Part shown: one piece after another, positions 44,541-54,125 of the stretch
Layout of the letters: every line of letters starts with the position of its first letter
Position numbering within the stretch: the stretch's first letter is position 1
Source of the DNA: Aeromicrobium camelliae
GTDB lineage: Bacteria; Actinomycetota; Actinomycetes; Propionibacteriales; Nocardioidaceae
DNA length: 64,000 nucleotides
Direction: 5' to 3'
Assembly: GCF_003850045.1 (NCBI RefSeq)
Contig: NZ_RQJX01000005.1
Coordinates: 122,055-186,054, forward strand
Notes under the pieces: generated by a model
What the model was told of the DNA's origin: nothing
Databases searched by the model: none
Seen by the model: only the letters and a program-made list of their open reading frames with translations
Program-made: the position numbers and the translations under genes

Positions 44541-44566
44541 GCTTATCGTTCATCTGCACGATAAGC
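44541..44566. promoter_or_regulatory. Perfect inverted repeat (candidate operator) upstream of the peptide operon
   Basis: GCTTATCG at 44541-44548 and CGATAAGC at 44559-44566 are perfect 8-bp arms around 10 bases, ending 14 bases before the GTG start and next to the ribosome binding site. The spacing suits a dimeric regulator such as the operon's own TetR or the neighbouring LysR protein; an RNA hairpin is also possible. Confidence 0.55.
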
Positions 44567-44623
44567 GCAGGACGGCGCTCAGTGAAAGCTGCGTCACGTA
44601 GATTTAACGCAGCGACGGTGGCG

Positions 44624-45562
44624 TCACGCGGTGACGTCCGTGGTGGGATCGGCCTGGAACGACGCGGAGATATCGCGGAGGAAGTCGATGGCGGCGGTCA
44701 CCGCTTGAGAGGGTCCGCGGCGCCCTGTCCGGTGTCGCAGTGCGAGACGGCGGGCCCCGAGACCGGGGACGTCCGCCACCTCGACACCCTCGGGGAGAGT
44801 CCCCTGGAGGGCCAGCGTCGGCAGGAGCGTCATGCCCTCGCCGGCGGCGACCAGGGCGAGCGCAGTCGGGTACTCGGCGTACGTGTGGGCGGAGGTGGAC
44901 TGCCCCAGCGGAGTCCGCACGCGACGCACCGCCTGCGCCGTGGCTGCGGACGCCTCGACGCCCAGCCACGGGGTGCGTAGGCGCTCGAGCTCGACGAGTT
45001 CGGTCGCGGCGAGGGTGCCGGCGGGCGCGACGAGCTTCCACGGGTCATCGAGCAGCGGGATCTCGCGGATCGCGGGGCCGAGCGGAGGTGCGGTCTCGGC
45101 GGTGTCGTACTCGACGATGACGATCTCCAGGTCGGCGGCCCTCAGCGCGCGCAGCAGTTCCGCGCGCGGCCCCTCGTGGATCTGCAGCTCGACGCCGTAG
45201 AGCTCCTCACGCCAGCGAGGAAGGGCAGGTGCGAGCACTGAGGAGAAGAACGTCTGGAAGCCGCCGAGGCGCACGACGCCGGTCGGATCGTCGCCCGCGG
45301 ACGCCAATCGCAGCTCGGTCTCATTGATCTCACGCTCGATGTTCTCGGCGAGTTCGGCGAGCTCGCGGCCCGCCGCGGTGAGGGTGACGCCGCGCGGTGT
45401 CCGTTCGACGAGCGGCTGGCCGACTTCGGACTCCAGGCGCGTCAGTTGCTGTGACACCGCCGAGGGTGTGACGTGCAACGCATCGGCCGCTGCGAGGACG
45501 CCACCATTGCGTGCAATCGCAAGGAAAAACGGGAGTCGGGAAGGTTGGATGCGCACATTCAC
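44624..45562 (-). CDS. LysR-family transcriptional regulator
   Basis: 312 residues from the GTG at 45562 (VNVRIQPSRL), preceded by AGGATT; an earlier in-frame ATG at 45586 adds eight residues not typical of the family. The winged helix-turn-helix is FFLAIARNGGVLAAADALHVTPSAVSQQLTRLESEVGQPLVERTPRGVTLTAAG. The C-terminal effector domain follows (VVRLGGFQTFFSSVLAPALPRW). It lies upstream of the peptide operon on the same strand, which it may regulate, and divergent from a small membrane protein gene. Confidence 0.93.
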   Translation of the reverse strand: MNVRIQPSRLPFFLAIARNGGVLAAADALHVTPSAVSQQLTRLESEVGQPLVERTPRGVTLTAAGRELAELAENIEREINETELRLASAGDDPTGVVRLGGFQTFFSSVLAPALPRWREELYGVELQIHEGPRAELLRALRAADLEIVIVEYDTAETAPPLGPAIREIPLLDDPWKLVAPAGTLAATELVELERLRTPWLGVEASAATAQAVRRVRTPLGQSTSAHTYAEYPTALALVAAGEGMTLLPTLALQGTLPEGVEVADVPGLGARRLALRHRTGRRGPSQAVTAAIDFLRDISASFQADPTTDVTA

Positions 45563-45678
45563 CAATCCTAAACCTAGGCTTGCCAAAAGTGCACTTGAGT
45601 TGAACCTGGATCTCTCCCCAGAATGGCTCTGCGCGATTCATTCGGGATCGCGCTTCGCCATGTGTGGGAGGAGGAACG

Positions 45679-45948
45679 ATGGACGGCCTTGTCGCTGGAA
45701 TCCTGGGTTGGTTGGGTACGGCTGGCACCTTCGCGGCGTACCTCTTGCTGTGGCGCGGACGCGTGGCGTCGACATCGATCACCTACGCGGCGATGAACAC
45801 GGTGGGCGGCGTCCTGGCCGGTACGGCCGGCGCCCTGTACGGGGCGTGGCCCGTGGTCGCGTCCAACACCATCTGGGCGGCCATCGGCGCCCATACCCTC
45901 GTGATGACGCTGCGCGCCCGTTCGCGCCGTCACTCGACTGTCCTCTGA
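45679..45948 (+). CDS. Small membrane protein, CBU_0592-like
   Basis: 89 residues from ATG 45679 with the strong site GGAGGAGG just upstream. Three membrane segments: LVAGILGWLGTAGTFAAYLLLW, SITYAAMNTVGGVLAGTAGALYG and PVVASNTIWAAIGAHTLVMTL. The order and the N-T-x-G-G-x-x-A-G and N-x-x-W patterns match the CBU_0592 family of uncharacterised membrane proteins. It is divergent from the LysR gene and convergent with the glycerophosphodiesterase gene. Function unknown. Confidence 0.75.
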   Translation: MDGLVAGILGWLGTAGTFAAYLLLWRGRVASTSITYAAMNTVGGVLAGTAGALYGAWPVVASNTIWAAIGAHTLVMTLRARSRRHSTVL

Positions 45949-45981
45949 CCGGCCCCTCCGGCCTCAGCGCCAGGGGGCCGG
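45949..45981. terminator. Bidirectional hairpin terminator
   Basis: CCGGCCCC at 45949-45956 and GGGGCCGG at 45974-45981 form a perfect 8-bp GC stem immediately after the small membrane protein stop and just before the stop of the convergent glycerophosphodiesterase gene. Confidence 0.6.
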
Positions 45982-45983
45982 TG

Positions 45984-46757
45984 TCAGGCCAGGGCGCGGC
46001 GGATGGTCTCGACGCGGTTGGTGGTGATGGCGTCGACACCCATCGCGGCGAGGCGCGCGGCCTGCGCCGGAGAGTCGACGGTCCAGGCGGTCACCGTCTT
46101 GCCGCGGTCGTGGATCTGGTCGACGACTCGCTGCGTGAGGAACGTGGCGTCGAGGTGGAACTCGTCGTAGCTCTCCAGGTCGACGGTTCTCGGACGCCGC
46201 ACGCTCACCAGTCCGATCCGCGCGCCGGGGATGGCCTGGCGGACCGCGTCGATAAGCGGGCGGCGGAAGCTCATGAACGTCACGTTCTCGCGCGCGCCGA
46301 CGGCGGCGCGGAGCGCCATCGCGAACACCAGCGGGTTGGCGGATGTCGCCTTGAGCTCGATCGACATGCGGTGCGGTCGGTCACGGAACGCCTTGACGAC
46401 GTCGGCCACGAACGGCAGGGGAGTGCCCGCCCACAGGTCGCCCTTCCACGCACCGGCGTCGAGACGAGCGATCTCGGCCGCGGTGAACGAGGAGATCGGG
46501 TCGCCTGCTCGGCTGGGGAACACGCGGGCGACGTCGGTGGTGCGGCGCAGCGTCTGGTCGTGGTGGGCGACGACGTGACCGTCCGCGGTGAGGTGGACGT
46601 CGAACTCGATGCCGTCGGCGCCCAGCGCAGCGGCGTCGAGGAAGGCAGGAAGGGTGTTCTCCGGAGCTGTCGAGCTCTGCCCCCGGTGGCCGTTGACCCG
46701 GGTCGTGCGCAGTGGTGTCCTGGTCAGCTGCGACGGCGTGACGATGGGCTCGGACAT
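45984..46757 (-). CDS. Glycerophosphodiester phosphodiesterase
   Basis: 257 residues from ATG 46757, preceded by GAGGGG; an upstream in-frame start would add 17 unrelated residues. The GDPD motifs are NGHRGQSSTAPENTLPAF (catalytic His with Arg), then GADGIEFDVHLTADGHVVAHHD with the metal-binding Glu/Asp and second His. KATSANPLVFAMALRA and TAWTVDSPAQAARLAAMGVDAITTNR complete the TIM barrel. It cleaves glycerophosphodiesters to sn-glycerol-3-phosphate and an alcohol. No signal peptide, so cytosolic. It is divergent from the leader of CRISPR array 1. Confidence 0.93.
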   Translation of the reverse strand: MSEPIVTPSQLTRTPLRTTRVNGHRGQSSTAPENTLPAFLDAAALGADGIEFDVHLTADGHVVAHHDQTLRRTTDVARVFPSRAGDPISSFTAAEIARLDAGAWKGDLWAGTPLPFVADVVKAFRDRPHRMSIELKATSANPLVFAMALRAAVGARENVTFMSFRRPLIDAVRQAIPGARIGLVSVRRPRTVDLESYDEFHLDATFLTQRVVDQIHDRGKTVTAWTVDSPAQAARLAAMGVDAITTNRVETIRRALA

Positions 46758-46931
46758 GTGGTCCCCCTCGTGGGCGAAATCCCTGTCGCGATCCAGGCTG
46801 GACGGCACGCGTGAAGGGTGAGCCGACGTGACATGAACAGCGGACGACGAGCGACTGAGGACTTACCGAGAACGTACTTACAGTTCATCCGCTAACATGG
46901 ATAGCGCTAGAGTCTCCGCAGGTCACGAAGA
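46758..46931 (+). promoter_or_regulatory. Leader of CRISPR array 1
   Basis: This gap is more A+T rich than its surroundings, especially 46825-46915. It ends in GCAGGTCA (46918-46925), six bases before the first repeat; the same octamer stands three bases before the first repeat of array 2, marking it as a shared leader anchor. TAACAT at 46893-46898 is a possible -10 element. It also contains the divergent promoter region of the glycerophosphodiesterase gene. Confidence 0.65.
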
Positions 46932-49900
46932 CTGCTCCCCGCGTGAGCGGGGATGATCCCTGCCGCCCCGCCCGGAAGTACCGGCTGCGGAACTGCTCCC
47001 CGCGTGAGCGGGGATGATCCGTCGTCCTCGCCAAAACGACGTTCGTCGGTGCGCTGCTCCCCGCGTGAGCGGGGATGATCCCGTGTTAGAGGTACATGGG
47101 GTGAAAGTGCCAGGCTGCTCCCCGCGTGAGCGGGGATGATCCGTCGGTCACGCTCTCGGCATCCCTCTCGGACGGCTGCTCCCCGCGTGAGCGGGGATGA
47201 TCCGTCGGCGGTCATGCTGCATTCCTTTCGGTCGGTACTGCTCCCCGCGTGAGCGGGGATGATCCGCAGCAGGCCAGCCGACCAGCACCGGAAGGAGGCT
47301 GCTCCCCGCGTGAGCGGGGATGATCCGGCGACGCCATCGAATTCGTCAAGTCCCACGGCCTGCTCCCCGCGTGAGCGGGGATGATCCCACGCGCTCCTTC
47401 TGCCCCTTGCCCCGCACGTACTGCTCCCCGCGTGAGCGGGGATGATCCCTTCGAGCCGACGTGCTTGACGAGGGAGGTGATCTGCTCCCCGCGTGAGCGG
47501 GGATGATCCCTTCACCGAACTGATGGTTCCGGGCCTTTCGCGCTGCTCCCCGCGTGAGCGGGGATGATCCGCGGGGCATGGTCGAGTCGAACCCGTGCGC
47601 CGACTGCTCCCCGCGTGAGCGGGGATGATCCCGCCGTCTACCGGCTTCTGGTCGCCGGGAAGGTCTGCTCCCCGCGTGAGCGGGGATGATCCCGCCCCGA
47701 CGATGCGGGGCGTTGGTGGTTGGGGCTGCTCCCCGCGTGAGCGGGGATGATCCATGCGAAACGCCCCGACGATGCGGGGCGTTGGTCTGCTCCCCGCGTG
47801 AGCGGGGATGATCCCCGGGCTGGCGACCCCGACATCCCCGGTGGTGCCTGCTCCCCGCGTGAGCGGGGATGATCCCCCCAGGATCGTCTCCGGCGCCACC
47901 CACGACATCTGCTCCCCGCGTGAGCGGGGATGATCCGGCGATTGGGCGCTAGCTAGGGGTGTTCTTCGCCTGCTCCCCGCGTGAGCGGGGATGATCCCGC
48001 GCGCGGGACCGTGCCACGAGCGGTTGTCGTCTGCTCCCCGCGTGAGCGGGGATGATCCCGGCGAGGGCGGCTGGGACTGTGTTGGTCCGGACTGCTCCCC
48101 GCGTGAGCGGGGATGATCCCATCGTCGCCGGCAAGCCCGTCTCGGCTGGTGGCTGCTCCCCGCGTGAGCGGGGATGATCCCGCTTCTGCCGACGCCGCGC
48201 GCATCCGACGGGCCTGCTCCCCGCGTGAGCGGGGATGATCCCGGTTTCCCCCTCCGGCACGCCTCAGCGATCGCCTGCTCCCCGCGTGAGCGGGGATGAT
48301 CCCCGTGCGGTGAGCGAGACGGCGATCAACGATCACTGCTCCCCGCGTGAGCGGGGATGATCCCCGTCGGTTGCCGGCGATCCGCGCATCGCGGAGCTGC
48401 TCCCCGCGTGAGCGGGGATGATCCCAAGCTGGGCAACCAGCGGAAGGTCGAGCTCCTCTGCTCCCCGCGTGAGCGGGGATGATCCCCGGAGATGAGACCT
48501 GTGATGATGCCAGTGATCCTGCTCCCCGCGTGAGCGGGGATGATCCCGCTCCCACCGCTCCTTGCAGCTCGAAGGGGTCCTGCTCCCCGCGTGAGCGGGG
48601 ATGATCCCTCAGTGAGGGCGAGGTGGAGCTCCTTGGCCCGCTGCTCCCCGCGTGAGCGGGGATGATCCCCGGACGGCACCTCGGAGCGACGCGGCCCCAA
48701 GCTGCTCCCCGCGTGAGCGGGGATGATCCGGTCTACGGCAAACAGGGTCGACACGAGGCGAGCTGCTCCCCGCGTGAGCGGGGATGATCCGTTGAGCGCT
48801 TGCTTGCCGCTTGGTGTGAACTTCTGCTCCCCGCGTGAGCGGGGATGATCCCTACGCCGAGGTCGACGTCGAGGGCGACGTGACCTGCTCCCCGCGTGAG
48901 CGGGGATGATCCCTACTCCTGGCGAGCGATGAAGAGACAAGGGGCCTGCTCCCCGCGTGAGCGGGGATGATCCGTGGTCGCCTGGCCAGCGCAGCCCGTT
49001 CGAGAACTGCTCCCCGCGTGAGCGGGGATGATCCTGCGGACGCGACGTCGGACTGGTCGCCCGAGCTCTGCTCCCCGCGTGAGCGGGGATGATCCCATCA
49101 CCGAGCCCGCCGACTTCGACGATCACTTCTGCTCCCCGCGTGAGCGGGGATGATCCCCGGACCAGTCGCGACACCTCACGCGACAGATACTGCTCCCCGC
49201 GTGAGCGGGGATGATCCCTCGTACAGATCCACGCCGAAGTACGGGTGCCGCTGCTCCCCGCGTGAGCGGGGATGATCCCCGTCAGATTCCCCATGCGCAG
49301 GTACATCCGGTCTGCTCCCCGCGTGAGCGGGGATGATCCCGTCCACGGACCCTGCACGGTCCAGGCGCTGCCCTGCTCCCCGCGTGAGCGGGGATGATCC
49401 CAGGTGAGCAAGCAGGTCGCCGGCCTCGTCAGTCTGCTCCCCGCGTGAGCGGGGATGATCCCCCCCGGGACGGGCAGGTCATCGCCGACCCGCACTGCTC
49501 CCCGCGTGAGCGGGGATGATCCGTTCGAAGGCTTCGTGTGATTCGAAGCCCTGCTCTGCTCCCCGCGTGAGCGGGGATGATCCCGCGCCTTGAACTCGGC
49601 GTCGGGGACGCGAGTGCTGCTCCCCGCGTGAGCGGGGATGATCCGCGAAGGTCCGCGAGTACGAGAAGGCCGCGCAGCTGCTCCCCGCGTGAGCGGGGAT
49701 GATCCCGGTGGGGTACGAATCGAAGTCCGCGAGCTCACCTGCTCCCCGCGTGAGCGGGGATGATCCCCTCGCGGTCGCGGCGGTGACCAACGGAATCGTC
49801 TGCTCCCCGCGTGAGCGGGGATGATCCCGGCTTCCCGCGCCGACAGGCCTCTGCGATCGCCTGCTCCCCGCGTGAGCGGGGATGATCCGGCGACGTCCTC

Positions 49901-52085
49901 CCAGGCGTTAGCTCGAGTTCTCTGCTCCCCGCGTGAGCGGGGATGATCCCCACCTGGATCGGCGTAACCCTCTGGGGCGACGCTGCTCCCCGCGTGAGCG
50001 GGGATGATCCCAGGGCATGAGCGACGCCCTGCGAAACCTCGAACTGCTCCCCGCGTGAGCGGGGATGATCCCACGACGACCAACGGGTCGGCGCGGATGC
50101 AGAACTGCTCCCCGCGTGAGCGGGGATGATCCCCCGCTCGGGCGGGTGTGGATGGAGCCGTTGCCCTGCTCCCCGCGTGAGCGGGGATGATCCGGCCGAC
50201 AAGGCCGCTGAGGGCCAGAACGGCGCCTGCTCCCCGCGTGAGCGGGGATGATCCCTCGGGGATCGTGCTCAATGGCGGTCCTGATGACTGCTCCCCGCGT
50301 GAGCGGGGATGATCCGAAAGCTGCCCCTCGGTCGTTCGAGGGGCGGTGCTGCTCCCCGCGTGAGCGGGGATGATCCGTTGCTCAAGGAGATCCGTGACCT
50401 CGCGCGCCGCTGCTCCCCGCGTGAGCGGGGATGATCCGTGCAGATGGGGACCGGTCGAGTTGCCCGTTGACTGCTCCCCGCGTGAGCGGGGATGATCCCC
50501 CACCAGGCTCGCGATGCCAATGCGAGGCCTGCTGCTCCCCGCGTGAGCGGGGATGATCCCCACCACCGAACCGACCACGGAGCCGACGAACCCTGCTCCC
50601 CGCGTGAGCGGGGATGATCCGTCCCAAGATCACGGGCGGCCTAGCGAAGAGTCCTGCTCCCCGCGTGAGCGGGGATGATCCCTTCTCGTCCTGCGGTGCC
50701 CGAGCGTCGTGGTTCTGCTCCCCGCGTGAGCGGGGATGATCCCCCAAAGCCCCCAAGCCCCTCATCTACTTCGGACTGCTCCCCGCGTGAGCGGGGATGA
50801 TCCGTTCTGGAGCGCCGGCCAGAGGGTGCCCGTCACCTGCTCCCCGCGTGAGCGGGGATGATCCCTGGACAGACACCCGAGCCCAGGACGACACGACCTG
50901 CTCCCCGCGTGAGCGGGGATGATCCCCGACTTCGCCAGGCGGGGGAGGTACTCCGAGCCTGCTCCCCGCGTGAGCGGGGATGATCCGACCGCATGGACGC
51001 GGGTCAACAGGTCAGGTGCTCTGCTCCCCGCGTGAGCGGGGATGATCCGGCGAGGAGGCCGTGCACGCCCACGAAAGCCTACTGCTCCCCGCGTGAGCGG
51101 GGATGATCCGCGCGCGCGGGAACGAGCGCGATCTGCCGAGTACTGCTCCCCGCGTGAGCGGGGATGATCCCGCGAACTCGTGATCGCCGGGAGGAAGGTC
51201 GAGCTGCTCCCCGCGTGAGCGGGGATGATCCCTGGTCGCTGATCATGTCGCGCCTGTAGGCGGCCTGCTCCCCGCGTGAGCGGGGATGATCCCTTTCACA
51301 TGGCCCGTCACTTGCAAGCGTTCGCCTGCTCCCCGCGTGAGCGGGGATGATCCGGCGCGCAGAGAGCCCAAGGGCTACGAGCAGGGCTGCTCCCCGCGTG
51401 AGCGGGGATGATCCCTCGGCCGCATTGATACCGCGGTTGCCGAACTCCTGCTCCCCGCGTGAGCGGGGATGATCCCCACTCGTTGCGATACTCACTCATG
51501 TTCGCAAACTGCTCCCCGCGTGAGCGGGGATGATCCGGTGTCAAGCCTGGTGACGTTCTGGCACGTGGCCTGCTCCCCGCGTGAGCGGGGATGATCCCGG
51601 CATCTCGTTGCACTGGCCCGGCGGCGGAACCTGCTCCCCGCGTGAGCGGGGATGATCCACCCATAGACAGGTGCTATCCAGTAGATGCCAACTGCTCCCC
51701 GCGTGAGCGGGGATGATCCCAACGAGGGGCCGGTTCACAGCGGACCTCCGAGCTGCTCCCCACGTGAGCGGGGATGATCCCTGGTCCGCGGTGCCGTCGT
51801 ACAGGCCGGCGGCCTGCTCCCCGCGTGAGCGGGGATGATCCCAACGAAAGGTGCAGGACATGGGCCAGGGATGGCTGCTCCCCGCGTGAGCGGGGATGAT
51901 CCCGTGCAGTGGCTTTGCTGGCCGTGCAATAGCTCCTGCTCCCCGCGTGAGCGGGGATGATCCCCTGAGCGGGGCCAACCTGCGCGGGGCCAACCTCTGC
52001 TCCCCGCGTGAGCGGGGATGATCCCGCGTCGTAGGCCTCGGCCTTGGGGGCAGCGATGTGCTCCCCGGGTGACGTCCCGGCTGGT
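46932..52085 (+). CRISPR. CRISPR array 1 (type I-E), 84 intact repeats plus a degenerate terminal repeat, 84 spacers
   Basis: The 28-nt repeat starts CTGCTCCCCG, continues CGTGAGCGG and ends GGATGATCC, recurring every 61 bases from 46932 to 51997. I counted 84 copies, all identical except 51753, which has one G-to-A change. Two spacers are 34 nt (before 47238 and before 51021), the rest 33; if the C/G after the repeat is counted as repeat nucleotide 29, they are 32-33. A degenerate repeat starting GTGCTCCCCGGG lies one period further, at 52058, and marks the trailer end. The inner hairpin is CTCCCCGC/GCGGGGA. By comparison with E. coli the crRNA is transcribed on the plus strand, with the 5' handle derived from AUGAUCC. 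The trailer faces cas2. Confidence 0.99.
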
Positions 52086-52153
52086 GGTGTAGTTCCTGGT
52101 GTTGGCCTCGATCGCTCCGCTAGGTGGTTGCGCTGGCGCTAACGGGTCGCCGT

Positions 52154-52501
52154 TCAGCGCGCGAAGCGCCGCCGCTTGGCGGCGGCGCTCCACCCGGAGG
52201 GCACCGTTCGCCCTGCGGTGCCGCCGTCGTCAGAAGGTCGACGCATCAACGTGACACCATCAAGGTCCACCGGTTCCCAGTGATGCCGGGCGACCTTGAA
52301 CTGGAGCCGTTGTTCGTTCCTGGCGCTGTAAACCATGATTGCCCTGCCGGTCGCGCTGAGTTCCACGATGCGGGCCCAGAGTCGTTCGCGAACTCGCGTG
52401 GAGGCGACACCGACGTAAACGCCTGGACTGATCTCCAGCAGCCAGCGCGTCAAGTCGCCGCGAAGCCGCTCCGGTACCACCGTGAGGACGACAACGATCA
52501 C
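52154..52501 (-). CDS. cas2: CRISPR-associated endonuclease Cas2 (type I-E)
   Basis: 115 residues from a GTG overlapping the cas1 stop. The start MIVVVLTVVPERLRGDLTRWLLEISPGVYVGVASTRVRERLWARI is characteristic of Cas2e (the ERLRGDLTRWLLE-x-x-P-G-V-Y/F-V-G pattern). It is the dimeric centre of the Cas1-Cas2 integrase that captures prespacers. The last 25 residues (basic, low complexity) are an extension seen in type I-E homologues. It is the final gene of the cas operon and faces the trailer of array 1. Confidence 0.95.
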   Translation of the reverse strand: MIVVVLTVVPERLRGDLTRWLLEISPGVYVGVASTRVRERLWARIVELSATGRAIMVYSARNEQRLQFKVARHHWEPVDLDGVTLMRRPSDDGGTAGRTVPSGWSAAAKRRRFAR

Positions 52502-53454
52502 CAGTCGACCTCGTGGTTCATTCCACCGCTGACAGCGCGATCAGCACCATCCCAGATGCTCACCACGTTGCTAGACCAGAGCGCATCGTCGTAGGGGTCT
52601 TCCTGCGGTAGCAGAAGAGCACGGACATCGCGCACGCAGCGAAGAAGAACCTGTCCATCGCGCAGACGGTCCCGGACCGCGTGCCGCGCCGCAGCTGGAA
52701 CGTCATCGTGCTTGGTGGGATCGGCCGCCACGTCGAAAGCGGCGGGGATCGACACCTCAGCCTTGTAGAGGTCGGCGATGTCGTAGACGAAAGAACGTTC
52801 ATGTCCGGTGTGAACGAAGCCAAGTCCCGGAGAGCAGCCGAGCGCCACGATCACGGCATGCACGACCCCGTACAGCGAGGTGTTGGCGGCAGACAGCGCT
52901 TGGTTGACGATGCTCGCTGAGGCGAAATCGTGCACGTCGTAGTCGCGTCTGCTCCACTCCACTCCCGTGCGGGCAGCATGGGCGCGGTAGACACGTTTGA
53001 CCCGGGCCCCCTCCCGTCCCCGAAGCTGCTGCATCGAAAGACCGGCGGTGTCCTCCTCTTCGCGGAATCGCATGGAGTACATCGTCCGAGCCACCGCCAG
53101 GCGTGAGCGTTGATTCGTCACGAGTCGGGCTTGGGCCTCCAGCAGCCGTGAGGACTGGGTCAGCGTCCGGCCATGCGCGTAGTAACGCACGCCTTGTTCT
53201 CCAACCCACACCGCGGTCGCACCTGACTCGGCCAGCAGCACCATCGCCTGATGACTCACGTTCGTGCCGGGGCCGAGTAACAGCGCGCCAAGTGACGCCG
53301 CGGGGATGTGGATGACCCCGCGTTCGTCTTTGGCGGTGATGGCATTGCTGTCGCGATGGACGACACAACGTTCCAGGTAGACGAAGCTCAAACGATCTTG
53401 AGCCCGGGTCAGATCACCCAGCGAGGGTGGCGGGGCTCCCGGGATGTCACGCAT
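52498..53454 (-). CDS. cas1: CRISPR integrase Cas1 (type I-E)
   Basis: 318 residues from ATG 53454; the frame is open further upstream but overlaps cas6e. Catalytic metal ligands correspond to Glu148 (LRGREGARV), His215 (LGFVHTGHERSFVYDIADLYK) and Asp225/Asp228 in the same stretch, equivalent to E141, H208, D218 and D221 of E. coli Cas1. With Cas2 it integrates spacers at the leader end of both arrays. It overlaps the cas6e end by eight bases and cas2 by four. All active residues are present, so adaptation should be possible. Confidence 0.97.
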   Translation of the reverse strand: MRDIPGAPPPSLGDLTRAQDRLSFVYLERCVVHRDSNAITAKDERGVIHIPAASLGALLLGPGTNVSHQAMVLLAESGATAVWVGEQGVRYYAHGRTLTQSSRLLEAQARLVTNQRSRLAVARTMYSMRFREEEDTAGLSMQQLRGREGARVKRVYRAHAARTGVEWSRRDYDVHDFASASIVNQALSAANTSLYGVVHAVIVALGCSPGLGFVHTGHERSFVYDIADLYKAEVSIPAAFDVAADPTKHDDVPAAARHAVRDRLRDGQVLLRCVRDVRALLLPQEDPYDDALWSSNVVSIWDGADRAVSGGMNHEVDW

Positions 53455-54124
53455 GGTTCGACGGCGGGGTGACCAGGGTGAGGAGCCCGCAGCCGTAGGC
53501 CTTCGCCCGGCCGACCCCGCGCACCAGCGCCGTTCGTAACCGTTCGGCGTCGACGACCTCCAGCAACCCATCGAATTGTGCGCTTGCGATCGTGACCCGT
53601 CGACCCCGTTTGGCTTGATTGCGAGTGAACGTCCGAGAGTCGCGGCGGCTGACGGTCACCTGCGGGGCGCCGTCTTCGTCAAGGGGAAAGGACACGCCGA
53701 GATGCTCGGCCCGCGAGACCAGCCAGTCGCGTTGTTGTGTCGCGGTCAGGTGGGGGATGGTGTGAATCCGCCCGGACTCGTCGCGCTTACGGACCACCGG
53801 GTTGCCGCGAAGCCGGAAGGCCCACACCTGTTGGGGTGCGAGTCGTGAGAGGAACGGCGTGTACGGACGCGTTCTCCACGTTGCGTCAGGTCGCATCGGC
53901 CAGCCGTAACTCTCGATGCACGAGGTGAAATCGGGCTCGCGGGGACTGGCGACGAGCAGGCGGACATCGTGGCGAGCGGTGGATTCGAGCCGCCACAGCA
54001 CCCGGTCGTCCGGCTGGTGATCGGGGACTGCAGCCAGGACGGCTGCATGGATCCGTTGCGGTGAGGCCAGGAGGCGCTGCGTGGCCGGCCGCGATGCGTT
54101 CAACTGAAGCTGACTGAGAAACAC
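53447..54124 (-). CDS. cas6e: CRISPR RNA endonuclease Cas6e (Cse3)
   Basis: 225 residues from a GTG. The N-terminal ferredoxin-like fold starts MFLSQLQLNASRPATQRLLASPQRIHAAVLAAVP, with the likely catalytic histidine near residue 26 as in Thermus Cse3. The C-terminal glycine-rich RNA-binding loop reads GVGRAKAYGCGLLTL, the Cas6 signature. It cleaves the repeat hairpin at its base, leaving the 8-nt 5' handle, and stays bound as a Cascade subunit. One base separates its start from the cas5 stop. Confidence 0.95.
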   Translation of the reverse strand: MFLSQLQLNASRPATQRLLASPQRIHAAVLAAVPDHQPDDRVLWRLESTARHDVRLLVASPREPDFTSCIESYGWPMRPDATWRTRPYTPFLSRLAPQQVWAFRLRGNPVVRKRDESGRIHTIPHLTATQQRDWLVSRAEHLGVSFPLDEDGAPQVTVSRRDSRTFTRNQAKRGRRVTIASAQFDGLLEVVDAERLRTALVRGVGRAKAYGCGLLTLVTPPSNHA

Positions 54125-54125
54125 G

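Noticed and set aside
46907..51993. Long minus-strand open frames through array 1, including one of 750 codons, with repeating HPRSRGEQ and SSPLTRGA peptides
   Set aside because: These are translations of the CRISPR repeats; the 61-base period cycles through all three frames. The same holds for 61219-63970.
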